A stretch of 64,000 bases of DNA from Cryptomeria japonica (taxonomy: Eukaryota > Streptophyta > Pinopsida > Cupressales > Cupressaceae): NCBI RefSeq assembly GCF_030272615.1, contig NC_081408.1, positions 404,681,389 through 404,745,388 on the forward strand, in the 5' to 3' direction. A program made the translations under genes and the position numbers. The notes under the pieces are model-generated. The model had not been told where the DNA came from. It worked only from the letters and a program-made list of their open reading frames with translations, and did no database searches. This document shows positions 43,591-55,857 of the stretch, in pieces (the first letter of the stretch is position 1; each line of letters starts with the position of its first letter).

Positions 43591-44739
43591 TGGTTACACA
43601 TTTGGATGTCATTGTTGTCATTGATGTTAAGCCTTTGTCAATCTCATATTGTCCCAGTTATTATTGGTGATCTGGATATTGGATAGGATTATTTGGTGGT
43701 CGGAATGTTTTATTCTCTTAACAATATGTTGATAAGAAGATATGGAATGATGTGTCAATTTGTTTTTGGAGGTCTGGTGTTCTTCACTTGGTTTGGAAAT
43801 GCTTCTAGTGATTTCTCTAGAGGAACCTATCATGGACCGGAATAAATATATGTTCTAGATATATCTTAGGATACTATGTTTCATTAAGACAAATGTTATG
43901 GCTCTCTTGGGTGAACCACTTTATTTGTTTTGGTCTGGGATAAGTAGTGCATTGCATAGAACATTTTTTTAGTGATTTGTGCTTTTTGGTTTGAGCAGTT
44001 GGGTGCAAAATGTTTTTGATATTAGTTGGAAGGAGTGTCGACTTGGTATATATAATTTTACCTTGTAGACAATATATTTTTGGGTTGATGCTATATACAC
44101 GTCACATACATCCTTGGCAAAACCTAGTGATAATTGTTATTGATCTATGTATTGGTTGTAATAGATGTGGATCATATGTAGATAGATATAAAGTATATGA
44201 GAGAAGCAGAAGTAATGAGAATGAAGGATGGATAGATGACTAGTATGTGAAGTGAATAAGAGAAGTGATTTAGAGGTATATAGAGCAGTCAGATGATTAT
44301 ATTCATGGAACTATTATTTGCATTCTAACAAATGCATTTTGTATATAGTTCAATCTATTATTCTTATTAATTTATGAGATTAGTTTTGTATCTTGTCTAG
44401 AACAAGTGATCTTCAACATAGCAAGTCTCTCTTTTGTATCTTGCCTAAGGTTGTGCGTCTCAGTCTGCAAGTCAAGAACAATAAGCTCTTTTTGGTAGGA
44501 AGCCTTGTCGATTGTAAAATAGTTATTATATATTGTCAGTTTAATTCTTACTATGGTTTTTTCTCGTTTGGTTTTTCCACATAAAAAAGTTGGTGTCATG
44601 ATGTGAATGCTTTGGGTGTTATTCCAATTTATTTCAACTTATTAATGTTGATGAATGATGAAGTTAGAAACTCTTTAATTTGATGATATTTGTGAATGTT
44701 GATTCACCCCCCCCTCTCAGCCTCCGGTAGTGTTCAACA
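43591..44739 (+). repeat. 3' LTR of element D
   Basis: It starts TGGTTACACATTTGG and ends GTGTTCAACA. It matches 38696-39829. The hairpin motif is near 44553-44580. Confidence 0.88.
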
Positions 44740-44746
44740 CCACCCT

Positions 44747-45857
44747 TATACCTTACCCCACTATTATGTGGTCTTCATTTATACATCAACCACTAACCTT
44801 TAGGATGACAAGGTAGCTCACACTAAACCTTCCTCTTCACCCTGCCACCTTATTGTTTAACTTATGTGATTGGCAATCACCACATGAGGGTGTGTGGTAG
44901 ATTGTTAACAGTCACTATTCTTAGCTTTCAATTGTCACCTTGCTATCTCATGAGGGTTAAGATAGTTAAGGGTCACTCTTTATTGGAGTGCAAGATGATC
45001 ATGACTTAAAATATATAAAAGGCACATGAAGATATTGCAATCATTAGGAACTCAAAAGGGTTGGAGGGTCATGATGTTAAGTCATAATAATATTAACTCA
45101 TCACATTAGACAATGAATTTTTGAAGACCAACTAGAAATGGAGAGCTAAAATATAGGATTGGTAAACAAACAATGGTAAGGCACATAAGTCATGACTTAA
45201 GAGGTGGTATATCAGGTAAACCAGTCAATGAGGAAATATAATGTTACAATACAAAGACAAAAGGTTTAGGGATTTTGACTTAGACAAAGATTTTAACATA
45301 CCCTAGTAAATTTCCAAGGGTAATCTCAAGGAAAATCCAAGACACAAAGATATTAACTTGTGACAATCCTAGCAATTTTAATAGACAATTACATAGTTTT
45401 AGTGGAGAAATGCACAGAGACAATGAATATATGTGCAATTTCTTAGGGAAAGTTGTTTTCAAGGTAAATTTGATCATTTTGGGGGTGTTTTATTGGTTTT
45501 ATGTTAGTTTATTGGGAAGAGGATACTTAATAGATAGAAAATATAGTATGGTTGTTTGACTTTTAACTCTTTGGTGATAAGGCTAAGGCCCAAAAAATGC
45601 CAATCGTGTCATTGGTTTTGCACAAGAGAAGACACTCTTAAGATAAGAACAACCTAGTTATTTAAGTAGGAGTGTATACTTGATGCAAGCCCACAACATA
45701 AGTGTTATTTCCTCAAGATAGGTGTGAGACACCCTTATTTTCAGAGCGGGTAGCTAGAGGTCTAGTGCTCACCTTTCCTTTGTCCCTAGGAGGCTAGAAA
45801 AGCTAAAATCAAGAATTTTAACCTCTACTCAAGGAGATACATTATAACTTTGAGGCA
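44747..45857. other. Non-coding stretch, no gene seen
   Basis: Only short open frames occur; no repeat or element boundary was recognised. Confidence 0.4.
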
Positions 45858-45862
45858 CAATA

Positions 45863-48669
45863 TGTTGGAAGTATGTGTTGTTGTGGTTGTCATTGATGTC
45901 AAACTTGTTGTTATAGATAGTTGTTGGTCCAATAATTTTGTGGTTGTAGCATCGTAAATTGTACACTCTTAATAGGGTTGTACAATTCCATGCTTAGGTT
46001 AGCAACCACCTTAGTGTGTTACATTTTTCATTTTAAATAATTTCTTTAGGAATTTAATTACTAATTTAATTAAATCTAAAGTCTTCTCTTATCATTCCAC
46101 GCATTATAAAATTGGGCCCTTAACCCTAAGTGTGCAACTTTTTATTTTATCTTCTTTAATTAATTAATCAATTAAACCTTGATAAGGTCCTATTTTGACC
46201 CTCAAGGCCCAATTTCGTATATCTAAACACCTTGGGTTGTCACACCAAGCTAGGATTAGCTTTGTAATCATAAAACCTTGCATCCCTAAAAATTTGGAAA
46301 AAAGTCGGTTGGACCATGTTGTAGCACCATGGTCCCAACTTTTTGTCCCCAAATTTTGGGATCATGCTTTGGCAGTATTATAATGTTTAAATATTTCTTT
46401 GTGCAAAATTATATCAATTCTAGGTTGTCCTATAATCAAAAATAAAGTTAGGGTTTCATACATATAACCTTTCCTTTCCTCATTTGAAGGATCCATACTC
46501 TAGCAATTGAAGGAGGCCTCTTGTGAGGTGAAAGTGCATGTTTATGTGAAGTCTTCAATCATAAAATCAAGCATTCATCAAGTCTACATCAACCATTTTC
46601 ATCATCAATTGAAGCTTTGGATGTATTGAACAATAATAACGAGATCACTGACTGTTGATTGGCTTGTACCTCTCCCTTAGGGTTTAGTATGGTTTCATGT
46701 TATTTTCATATCTCTAGGTGAGTTTAACATCACTTGTTTTCAGATTTACATTATCACTTTAAATCCATACTACATTTTTTATTTTAAGAATTTACATTTA
46801 CATTATGTTCATTTAGGGTTTTACTCCAAGTGTAGGGTATAAACCTAGTTTTGCATTCTAGCTCATCAAGATCTTACAAAGACATGAGATTATAGGGAAC
46901 ACACGCTTTTCAATATTACATTGGCTATTTATGGAGGTGGAAATCACCAAAAAATGGGGTTTGACTAAGACAAAACTATATGTAGCCACCCAAACACCAT
47001 TTTTCAAGTTACAAGTGCAGGTATAGAAATTTGACAAAGCTACAATCTTTCGAGAAACCAGAGTTCACAGTCACAGGTGAAAATCCAAAAGAAGGCCCCA
47101 GATCCTTGGGACTGGGGCTCCAGCACCTTGGTCTAGGACCAAGGCATCAATGCCTTGGTCTTTTTCACTTTTTGACAGATTTTGGCAATATGGCTTCTTA
47201 GGTCTTCAGTCTGTAGTTTTCAGATTTACAGCTCAGCATAGTAACTAGGACCAAGGCACCAATGCCCTATTCTAGCTTAATCAGGCTCAGTTTTTGGTAA
47301 TAGGTGCACATTTAAATTTTATCACTGGTCTTGTCTTCTATTCAAGTTCAGTTCTATATATTTTAGTTATTGTAGTTTATATAGTCATTTTTGTTTATTT
47401 CTCTAGCTTAGTTTATCATTTGTTATATCTAGCTCATTTCCCCTCATAGCAACAAAGGAATAGAAATCCTAAGAGTATTCCTTGACTCTCTTTTAAAATA
47501 TTTAGTCAAAGTGAATCATTTCCTTAGGTTTTTTTGTATTTCAATCTATGAAGGAAAGTGGGATTAGGTCTTAAACTACCCAAACCCATTTTTCACCATC
47601 ACAATGGTGTAAAGATATCTTTTTGTATTGGTGTTACAGTTATTCTATTGGTTATTCTAGAAGTGTTCAAGTTTGATAAGTGTTGTTGATGTTTCTTTGT
47701 GTTGTTATCTTCTTTGGTTATGTTAGTTTTGTGGCTTAGAAATATCTTTGTGTTCTTTGGATGGTGTGGTATATTTCATTGATAGTTGTGATATTTTGTG
47801 TTAATCCTATCTTTTGGTCTAAATATGATTTGAAGAAGATAATTTGATGTGTTATGGGTCTCACCATAGCATGTGGAGATCAGGGTAAGAGTTACTTGCA
47901 TTGGAGAATATGTTTTGGCCCATTAATTGTCTATATGGACACATTACGTATCGGAACATTGTGGGTTATGTTCCAGTGTTTGCAGATCAGTGGATTGAAC
48001 TTAGGATGATGTGTTTTGGTCCCCCATTTCTCCTAGAGTGGATCAACATGTTTGTTTTTGGTCTGAAAGGTGTATTTTGTTTTCAGGTTGACTTGGTTCA
48101 GGTTTTGATGGTCTATCTTGTATATAAAGGATGTATATGATTAAGTTGTGTGTAAGCATGAGAGAAATTATATGATGTGGATATAGACAGTGAAATTCAG
48201 TGAAGGACAGAGAGGAAGAGTTGTGTTTGAATAATATGTAAGTTGTTTAAGACTGTGGAAGAAGTATGAGACCGTGTATTGAAAGATGAGATTAGAATTG
48301 TGTGTTGATGTTGGTTGCTTGATGCAGAGTTCAAGGACAACTTCATGATTAGGAGATCCTTCTTTTCAAATAAATTTGTTGTATCTTGCCCTATTGTAGT
48401 TAGCATCAAGTTTGCAAGTCATTTTTGTATCTTTCCCCAAGACTAGTTAGCATTGGTTAGCAAGTCCAGAGCAATGAGCTCTTTCATTGTAATATGATAT
48501 ACATAGTGGATATATTTTTGTGAGTTGGTGCTCACTGTGGTTTTTTCCTATTTTGGGTTTTCCACGTACAAATTTTTGGTGTTGATGTGTTGATTATGTG
48601 TTGTGAGTTATTGCTTTAATTTTGGTTTAGACTGATTACCCCCCTCTCAGTCTTATCTTGGGTTCAACA
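45863..48669 (+). repeat. Solo LTR-H, split by LTR-I
   Basis: It starts TGTTGGAAGTATG, ends GGGTTCAACA and is flanked by CAATA (45858-45862) and GAATA (48670-48674). Without the inserted 45945-47603 it is about 1.14 kb and has the normal LTR plan here, with the hairpin motif at 48537-48565 and ACCCCCCTCTCAG near the end. No PBS or polypurine tract adjoins. Confidence 0.75.
45945..47603 (+). mobile_element. Nested LTR-like insertion I (1659 bp)
   Basis: It starts TGTAGCATCGTAAATTG, ends CACCATCACA and is flanked by GTGGT (45940-45944) and ATGGT (47604-47608). It lacks the hairpin motif and the poly-C end of the Copia-type LTRs, so it is probably a solo LTR of another, perhaps Gypsy, family. 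There is no coding sequence. Confidence 0.6.
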
Positions 48670-48674
48670 GAATA

Positions 48675-50690
48675 TGCATCCCCTACACTACACCAAACAA
48701 CAACTGATGACTCGTTAAGCTTTCCTAAAATAATGGTTCATAGTGAGGGACAACCATGAATAGAGAGCTCATTTAAAATAACCTAAGATCAAAGGGGTCT
48801 CCTCTTACTCCTCACCAAATAAGTCTTAGTAAACCAAGGGGCTTGCGGTTCGGCTTCAAGTGACACTAGTCACTCCTTGGGGTACAACTTTTCCTCTCCC
48901 TCCATTCTATACTCCATCAATAAATGTGGTTGAGGTCAAGCCCTAGGGTGATGAGGTCTCCTGGAAGATCTCCTACTAAAAAGAAAAAAAAAGGGGAATA
49001 TGTGTGTGTTTCTTTTGTATCCAAGTTCACATAGGCACGCAAGGGAGGAGGATACACACACACACACCCCTTCAGGTAAACACAAACATGCAAGTGCAAA
49101 TTATATGACAAACATGGTTCTTGAACATTACAAATCAAAATGCTTTTTTATCAATAAATCAAAGACATGTAACCTTAAAAAACCACATATTAGTAGTTAA
49201 GTTTTCCCCCCTTTCCCAACATTTGAGTCTTGCAAGAAGTTTGTTAGTAATTTTACAAGGTCTTTGTCAGACGAGGGACACACTACATAGACTCTTTAGT
49301 AGAAGATTAACAAAAAAAAATAGTTATTAGAAAATTAAAATTGAAACTAATCAGTTGAAATAAATGCACGGGTATAAACAACAAAAGCATGTATATACCT
49401 TGTAATTGTGTAGTTTTAATTAACAATTGTGCAACACTACCAAATGAAATACTAGAAATATCATAAAAGTGCATAAATGGGTCATATGGACAGGTTCAAA
49501 GACCAAATGCATAGATTTCATCAACAATTGCACTGGAGAAAAACACAAATATACCAAACTGGTGAATTATTACACAAGACTATGGAACAAAAGCGTCAAT
49601 CCAAGAATTAATCTTTTAAAAATGATAAAAACTCAAGTAAATGTTAAAATTCGAAGACATAGGGTCTCAGTGGGTGTGCCAAAATGTGTAACCAAATATC
49701 TAGAATGCATAGAACATCAAAGGACAACCACTAAATGCTCTAATATATGCTAAATCACTAACTACTCTTTAATGACATGAAATAACAAGTGCATAAAAAA
49801 TACACATCAAAATAAGAAACATAAACCAAGAACTCATCATGTGATCTTCATAATCCTCAAGTTTGCTTCAAAATTTTATGATTATTTCTCTGAGAATTTG
49901 AAAAGAACAAAGATTTTGATAAAACCAAAGCTCAAGCAATAGTGGTTAAAGAGAAAATGGAAGAAATTAGTTCGATTTTATGGACTTCTTAAGAGGAGGG
50001 AAGATCAATGTTTGAGTTTGAATTCTTCTAAAAAAGAATCAATGATTGAGATTGCATAAGAGAACATGGTGGAGAAGTGGCTGGTGTGTGGAAAAATGAA
50101 ATTAAATAATTAAAATTATTTGATTTCATGAGCAAGAAGGGAATAAATAAAGATATTATTTATCTGTTTGACTGAAAAGGGAAAAATGGATAGTGTAATA
50201 AATTTAATAATTTATTCAACTAAAGATAGAATGTTAGATAATTAAATAATTAATTAAAATTATTTTAAATATGAGAGATAAGATGAATACAGAAAGGAAA
50301 ATTAATTAAATAATTAAAAATTATTTAATTAAAATTGGAAAAAGGGGATAGTCAGCAGGATAAAGTTAAATAATTAAAATTATTTAATTAATGACAAAGA
50401 AATGATGATGAGAATGTCAAATAAAGGAAAGGTTATTTTTTATGTCCATAGCGATAATTATGATGTAATGCTCTAAGATACTAAATATCAATCATCCTTA
50501 GATACTGTGAGGTTTGAAGTGATGAGGATGCTCTGATAACAATTACATGGTCATAATTTTTTGATATACGAGTGTGTGAAAGGTTTGGTAGGATAGGTTG
50601 TAAGTTGCTATTTATGATCTTTGTTGGTAGGAAGTTAGTCATCATTATCCGAGCTCAATAGAGAGTGGAAAAAGGCAATGATGGACATAC
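48675..50690. other. Non-coding stretch with a possible Gypsy PBS on the minus strand
   Basis: There is no gene. On the minus strand near 49665-49690 the sequence ACACATTTTGGCACACCC is followed by ACTGAGACCC, which resembles a CA end followed by a Gypsy-type PBS (TGGCACGCCC-like). AT-rich TTAATTAAATAATT runs lie at 50100-50400. It may be the 5' flank of the minus-strand element whose pseudogene lies at 34260-38059. Confidence 0.3.
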
Positions 50691-50695
50691 CTCTT

Positions 50696-52031
50696 GTTGG
50701 CAGCAACAATGCAGGAAAATTGACAGCGGGGGTGGGGTGAATCAGATTTCACCAAACTCAAACAAATTACGCTCAACTTTAGATCTGATTAGGAACAGAA
50801 AAAGCAAAGATAAACACCACATCAAGAACATACATAACACATGGATTTTTGATGTGGAAAACCCGGTTAAGGGAAAAACCACGATGGGAACCTACCCACA
50901 ATATGATGATACTCTACAATAGTATGTGTAACTATTACAATGGGGAATGCACATGCATTCAGACACACTTCCTAGAGCTCACTGCTCAAAAATAATAAAG
51001 GGAAACAACTCTGGGAAGGCTCACTACCTTACAAAGATCAGACAACAATCTAAATTACATGAACTAAAAGAATAGCATCTCCAAATGCCTGATCATAGTT
51101 TCAGCTAATCAATTGTCTGCATGACAACACTTCTCTACTCTTCTCCACTACCGAAAGATAAATTTTCTTGTCCGTACATACAATACTCGCATAGATCATA
51201 GATACAAACACAGACACACATCTTACATGAATACAAACATTATCTATACAAATTATCAACCTTAACCTTAAGGTCGGCTCAACACATAAGACCTAATTAA
51301 AAAATTGCATCACACGATACATAAATCCATAACCAAACCAATACAATATCATCAAGGAAATAGCATGGACCCAAATCAAATCCTCGAACATGCAACACCA
51401 CCAAATAATTCACCAAGATAATCCATAACACGCTAACCACTGAATATGTTGCATAACACAAAGAGTACCACCAGACAATAAAATCTTCAATAACGCACAC
51501 CATGATCAATGCACACCACCAAAATGCATAGAACATGATCAAAGAACATCAACAAGCAACGCGAATTCCACCACAATAACCGCAACAACTCGGATAACAA
51601 GAATCATCATTATTTCATCACCGGAGCTGAAGAACACCAACTGACAAACTGAAAGATACGCTTGTGAATTTCCAAATCATGAACCATCTAAATTGAGGAC
51701 ACATGTGAACGTCCCAAACACTCTGAAATCCACAACTCAAGATATAATCATTTCGAAGCAATATAATCCAGAAATCATAACTCTGCACAACAAAACCAAT
51801 AGAAAAATCAATCATCACACCAGATCACATAACTCGATCAAATCACCTTCTGGAATATTGAAACTCATACTGAATCAACTAGAGATAAGTATCTAAAATT
51901 CAATAATCCACATTAGCACATCTACAACAGATCACCCAAACAAACTCTTTGCAATAAACCAATTCACTGCAACATAGGAATATGTTGACATCAATGACAA
52001 CAACACATTCCAACAACTCTAATATCCGACA
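50696..52031 (-). repeat. 3' LTR of element E
   Basis: On the minus strand it starts TGTCGGATATTAG and ends TTGCTGCCAACA. It matches 62396-63719 throughout. The hairpin motif is at 50853-50882 and the C-run near 50733. Confidence 0.9.
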
Positions 52032-52262
52032 ATCTCCCCCTTTAGCATTGATGGAAACATATGAATGTGAAAAAAAATCAATGCAAAGAAAGAAATCAAC
52101 TCCAGCAATCTCCCTCAAAATCACAATGATTAGCTCCCCCTTTGACAAACAACTTAAAATGCAAGGTTTTTCACATGCTTCTCTCCCCTTTGATAGCAAT
52201 TCCAAAGACACATACAAATCATTATTCTCTCCCCCTTACCTGATAATATCTCTCCCTTTAGA
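52032..52262 (-). promoter_or_regulatory. Serial polypurine tracts of element E
   Basis: On the minus strand, AAAGGGGGAGAT (52032-52043) abuts the LTR. Related tracts lie near 52132 (AAAGGGGGAGC), 52185, 52232 and 52253. Five copies within 230 bp form the densest cluster in the window. Confidence 0.7.
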
Positions 52263-52389
52263 ACAAACTCACAAATTTGAACAACTGAATCACACACTAA
52301 CTACTCCCTCGGAGTAGCAGCACCCACTCATCAATCTGTATATCAAGATAAGACTATGAAGTCCACCGGATTGATGAAACTCAATTCAT

Positions 52390-53007
52390 CTAGTTCACAG
52401 AAGGAGGGGAAATAACCCCTAACTTCTCTCTCAGATATACAAATGTTTCTGTAGGCAAAGGCTTCATGAAGAAATCTACAATTTTTTCCTTTGTAGGTAC
52501 ATACACCAATCTAACTTCCTTCTCATTCACCTTCTCTCTCAAGAAATGAAACTTGATTGATATATGTTTTGTCTTAGAATGCAACACTGGATTCTTAGAA
52601 ATATTGATAGCACTAGAATTTATATAACAGTAGGCTCATTATTAACAACTCTAATATCCTTCAGCATCTGCTTCATCCAAAGTACCCGAGTACACTTGCC
52701 AACAGGAGTAATGTATTCAGCTTCTGCAGTAGATAAGGAAGTAGCATATTGCTTCTTTCTTTCCCAAGAAATCAACTTGTTTCCCAAAAAGAATGCTCCA
52801 TCTGTAGTGCTCTTTCGGTCATCAACATCACCTGCCCAATCAACATCAGTATAAGTACTTAAAATGGAATCATCATTCTTTGGATACCACAAACCATAAT
52901 AAACTATTTCCTTCAAATATTTGAATATCCTCTTCATAGCAGTAACATGACTTTCCTTAGGATCAGCCTGAAATCTTGCAACAAGACATACAACATTCAT
53001 AATGTCA
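52390..53007 (-). pseudogene. Copia RNase H of element E
   Basis: After insertion J the reading resumes with DIMNVVCLVARFQADP and goes on to DVDWAGDVDDRKST (near 52840), the first RNase H active-site Asp region, and ATSLSTAEAEYI. A frameshift near 52615 leads to the last piece (52390-52587), containing EVRLVYVPTKEKIVDFF and ending at a stop at 52390-52392. RNase H removes the RNA strand during cDNA synthesis. Better kept than the equivalent in element C, but broken. Confidence 0.87.
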
Positions 53008-53012
53008 GATCT

Positions 53013-54583
53013 TGGTGCAGGAGCACCTACTTTTGAGTGCAGTTTCTTCATTTTGGTGTGTTGGTCCATAGTTTGGTTTTGGATTGTTAATAAGGGACTT
53101 CTCATATCTCCTCATGTGTTTTTGATATGTATTGGTAGGTTGGATGTCAATGAGATCATGCATTTACTCAATTTTGGCTTGTAAGCCTAAAATGGCATAA
53201 ATGTGCATTTTGTTGTAAAGCATCTTAAAAATCCTTATTTGGCATTGATACATGTCATGATAGTGGTTTTTAGTCATCCTAGGTGGTTTATAAGGAGAAA
53301 CAAAGCATGAAATGCAAAAATGCACTTTTTGGCAAAAGTTGTCAAAGTTGCTTGACAATATTTTGCAATGTTGAGCAACTTCTTGCAACTTTGATCAAAA
53401 GGTTGGTTAAGCAACCGATGGTGAGTTATTTAGGCTCAAAATGGCATATAAATGCCCTGATTATGAATGTAATGAGGTTGGTGAAGGCCTAGAGTAGATC
53501 ATAATACATTTTCAAGACCATTTTCCAAGTTTTTACCTTGTGTTTTCTCAAATATGGAGCAGCAGTCTGTACTTCATGGATTGATTGCATTGTTGTTCTT
53601 TGATCATTGTTTTTTACATGTTCTTGTAGTGCTCAGGAATCATTTTGGTTAGTTTTGTTGTAGGTTTGAATTGAGTTCTTGATTTTGAAAGCTCTTGGCC
53701 TGAGCAAGGGTTTGAGAGGCCCAACATGGTTCTAGCTTGAAGTCCTTTGAGTTCTTCTCAATAACCCTTGGGAATCAAGCCATGGAACATTTGTATAGTT
53801 TAAATTGTTTTTGTTTTGATTTGGAGATCATTGAAAGGCCATTGGATATCATTTCCTAGGCGAGCTCAGTCATAGCCTAGTTAGGAAGTGATTGAAAATA
53901 TGCAAGTGCTTGTAGGGATGAGCAGGTTTGGAGTTGCCAAGTGTTTGGCATGAGCAAGTGAGGTTTGGAAGAGCCTATGTGTGATTTCGGAGGTGTGGCA
54001 GATCAAGAAAGTCATTAAACCCTTGAATAAAACCAAAAAGACCCTAAAACCCTTCAAAACAAGCCATTTTCGGGTTTCGTACCTGTACGGTCAGACTGAG
54101 TTTTCTCACTTCATGAATCTTGAATTTCTTCCAAAAGAGTACTCAGATCACAAATGGGTTTGTCTAGGTCTTTGGGAAAATTTTGAATAAATCCACAAGA
54201 ACCAGGTAGGTGGGGCTAATTGGGGCTCTAGGGCTACTAGGCCTAGAAAATAGGGAAAGGAAAGAGCGATGGAGAAATGGATGAAACCCAAACTCAAAAC
54301 TAGTTGATTGGCCTTGGAAAACCTCATGGACACCTACTACAACCCCTGCAAGCATATAATAGGAGTTTGACATAGTAAGGTTGGATTTACCCCTGTGAAT
54401 CTCAACCATGCTTGAGAACCAGTGAGCACATACTGATTGGGAGCACTCCTAGAGAGTTTGGATAGAGAGTTTGGATGTTTAGTTTGGCTGATAGACCAAT
54501 GAATAATGAAGGGATCCCACTAAGACATCACTTTACTTCCTTTTGAAAAATATTTGAATCTCTTTGAGTACCCCTCCCCAACA
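53013..54583 (-). mobile_element. Nested LTR-like insertion J (1571 bp) in RT of element E
   Basis: On the minus strand it starts TGTTGGGGAGGGG and ends CTCCTGCACCA. Its flanks are GATCT (53008-53012) and AATCT (54584-54588). Taking it out rejoins the RT reading between T-R and D-I-M-N-V. It has no coding sequence and no hairpin motif, so it is probably a solo LTR. Confidence 0.75.
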
Positions 54584-54588
54584 AATCT

Positions 54589-55621
54589 AGTCTGAGTCAA
54601 ATATAGCAGTCCACTAATCATAGACTATATAGGGTCTAGTTAGCATTTGGAGATTCATCATCTTTTGTCATCTTATATCCAGTCACCATAGGAGTTCCAA
54701 TGGGTTTGGAATCATCTAACCCAAACTTCTTCAGCAATACGTTCACATACTTAGATTGAGATATGAAAATGCCTTTGTCAATCTGTGTAGTTTGCAATCC
54801 CAGAAAGAATTTCATATCACCTATCATAGACATCCTCAAATTCTTTTTGCATATCATCAGCAAACTTCTTACTCAAATCATCATCTCCTCCAAAAATATT
54901 GTCATCAACAAAAACTTCAACAATCAAAATATTATCATTATCAAACTTGAAGTATAAATTACTATCAGCAGTACCTTTACTGAATCCCAATTTCATCAAA
55001 TACCTGTCCAATCTGGCATACCAAGATCTAGGGGCTTGTTTAAGTCCATATAATGCTTTATTCAATCTAGCTAGAATAAGAAGCAATAGCCCATAGAATA
55101 GTAGGGGCTTCCCACTGCTTCATCAAAATTAATGGCTTAGGATTAATTAACTTGCTAGAGTAAGGGAAAGCAGTTGTACATTAATTCAATGCATTCATAG
55201 GAAGATAAATGGTAGTTACAGGGTGAGTAAGATAGCCAGCATGCCAGCCCTCCATATATTGTTCTTAGCCAGCTTAGATGAATACCAACTTTATTCGGAA
55301 CTGATGATCAACTCATTCTTTATATCTCACCCCGGGGGAATGCCATGTCTTCTTCATTTGTCAATGAAAATCATTTGGTTGCTTAATGTAGACTTCCTCT
55401 TCCAATTCACCATTCAAAAAGGCTAACTTCACATCCATCTGATATACCTTGAATTTCTTATAAGTAGCATATGTAAGAAATAGCCTAACAACTTCAATTC
55501 TAGCTACCAAAGCAAAAGTCTCCTCAAAATCAATATCTTCCATTTGTGAACATCCCTTACATACCAATCTTGCTTTGTTTCTAACAAATTCTCCATCTTC
55601 ATTCAGCTTATTGTGGAACAC
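54589..55621 (-). pseudogene. Copia reverse transcriptase of element E
   Basis: Read right to left: [23 protein letters not shown]-type start (from 55621), [21 protein letters not shown], a foreign ~265-bp insertion, then KALYGLKQAPRSWYARLD (near 55050), the catalytic FVDDNIFGGDD (near 54890), and after a frameshift FFLGLQTTQIDKGIF (near 54800) and the GTPM region. The catalytic Asp pair is kept, with Ile-to-Asn beside it. The end is cut by insertion J. Confidence 0.87.
55085..55345. other. Short foreign insertion (~265 bp) inside RT of element E
   Basis: Copia RT reading stops after the block matching DDTDMV of element C and resumes at RLNKALYGL. The DNA between them has no match to Copia RT. 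It includes CCCCCGGGGTGAGATATAAA and a TTCTAGCTAGAA palindrome next to the left edge. No clear TSD or terminal repeat was found, so its origin is unknown; an organelle fragment or filler DNA is possible. Confidence 0.55.
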
Positions 55622-55857
55622 CCATTTAGTACCAATTACATTCTTGTCTTTAGTTCTCGAAACAAGTTCCCATGTTTTGTTCTTCTCAATCTAATCTACC
55701 TCTTCTTCCATAGCTTTTACCCAATTTTCATCTTTACAAGCTTCAGCAACATCTTTAGGCTCAATTTTGGAAATCAAACATGTCTCTTTAGCAACAATCC
55801 TTCTCCTAGTCATCACACCTTTATTTTCATCACCAATAATTTGATTCTCATAATGAT

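Larger units (their letters stand above)
38696..44739 (+). mobile_element. Element D: complete two-ORF LTR retroelement without pol (6044 bp)
   Basis: It has LTRs of 1134 and 1149 bp, a Met-tRNA PBS, ORF1-D, a spacer, ORF2-D and polypurine tracts. The internal part is only 3.76 kb and is filled by the two decayed ORFs; no pol domain occurs. The flanks CCACCAT (38689-38695) and CCACCCT (44740-44746) are nearly alike, so a worn TSD is likely, though the exact left edge is uncertain by one or two bases. Its LTR differs from LTR-A and LTR-B, so it is a separate family with the same layout. Confidence 0.85.

Noticed and set aside
53013-54583. Insertion J as a host intron or gene
   Set aside because: It has TG...CA ends and near-perfect target duplication inside RT, with no coding sequence, so an LTR is the simpler reading.
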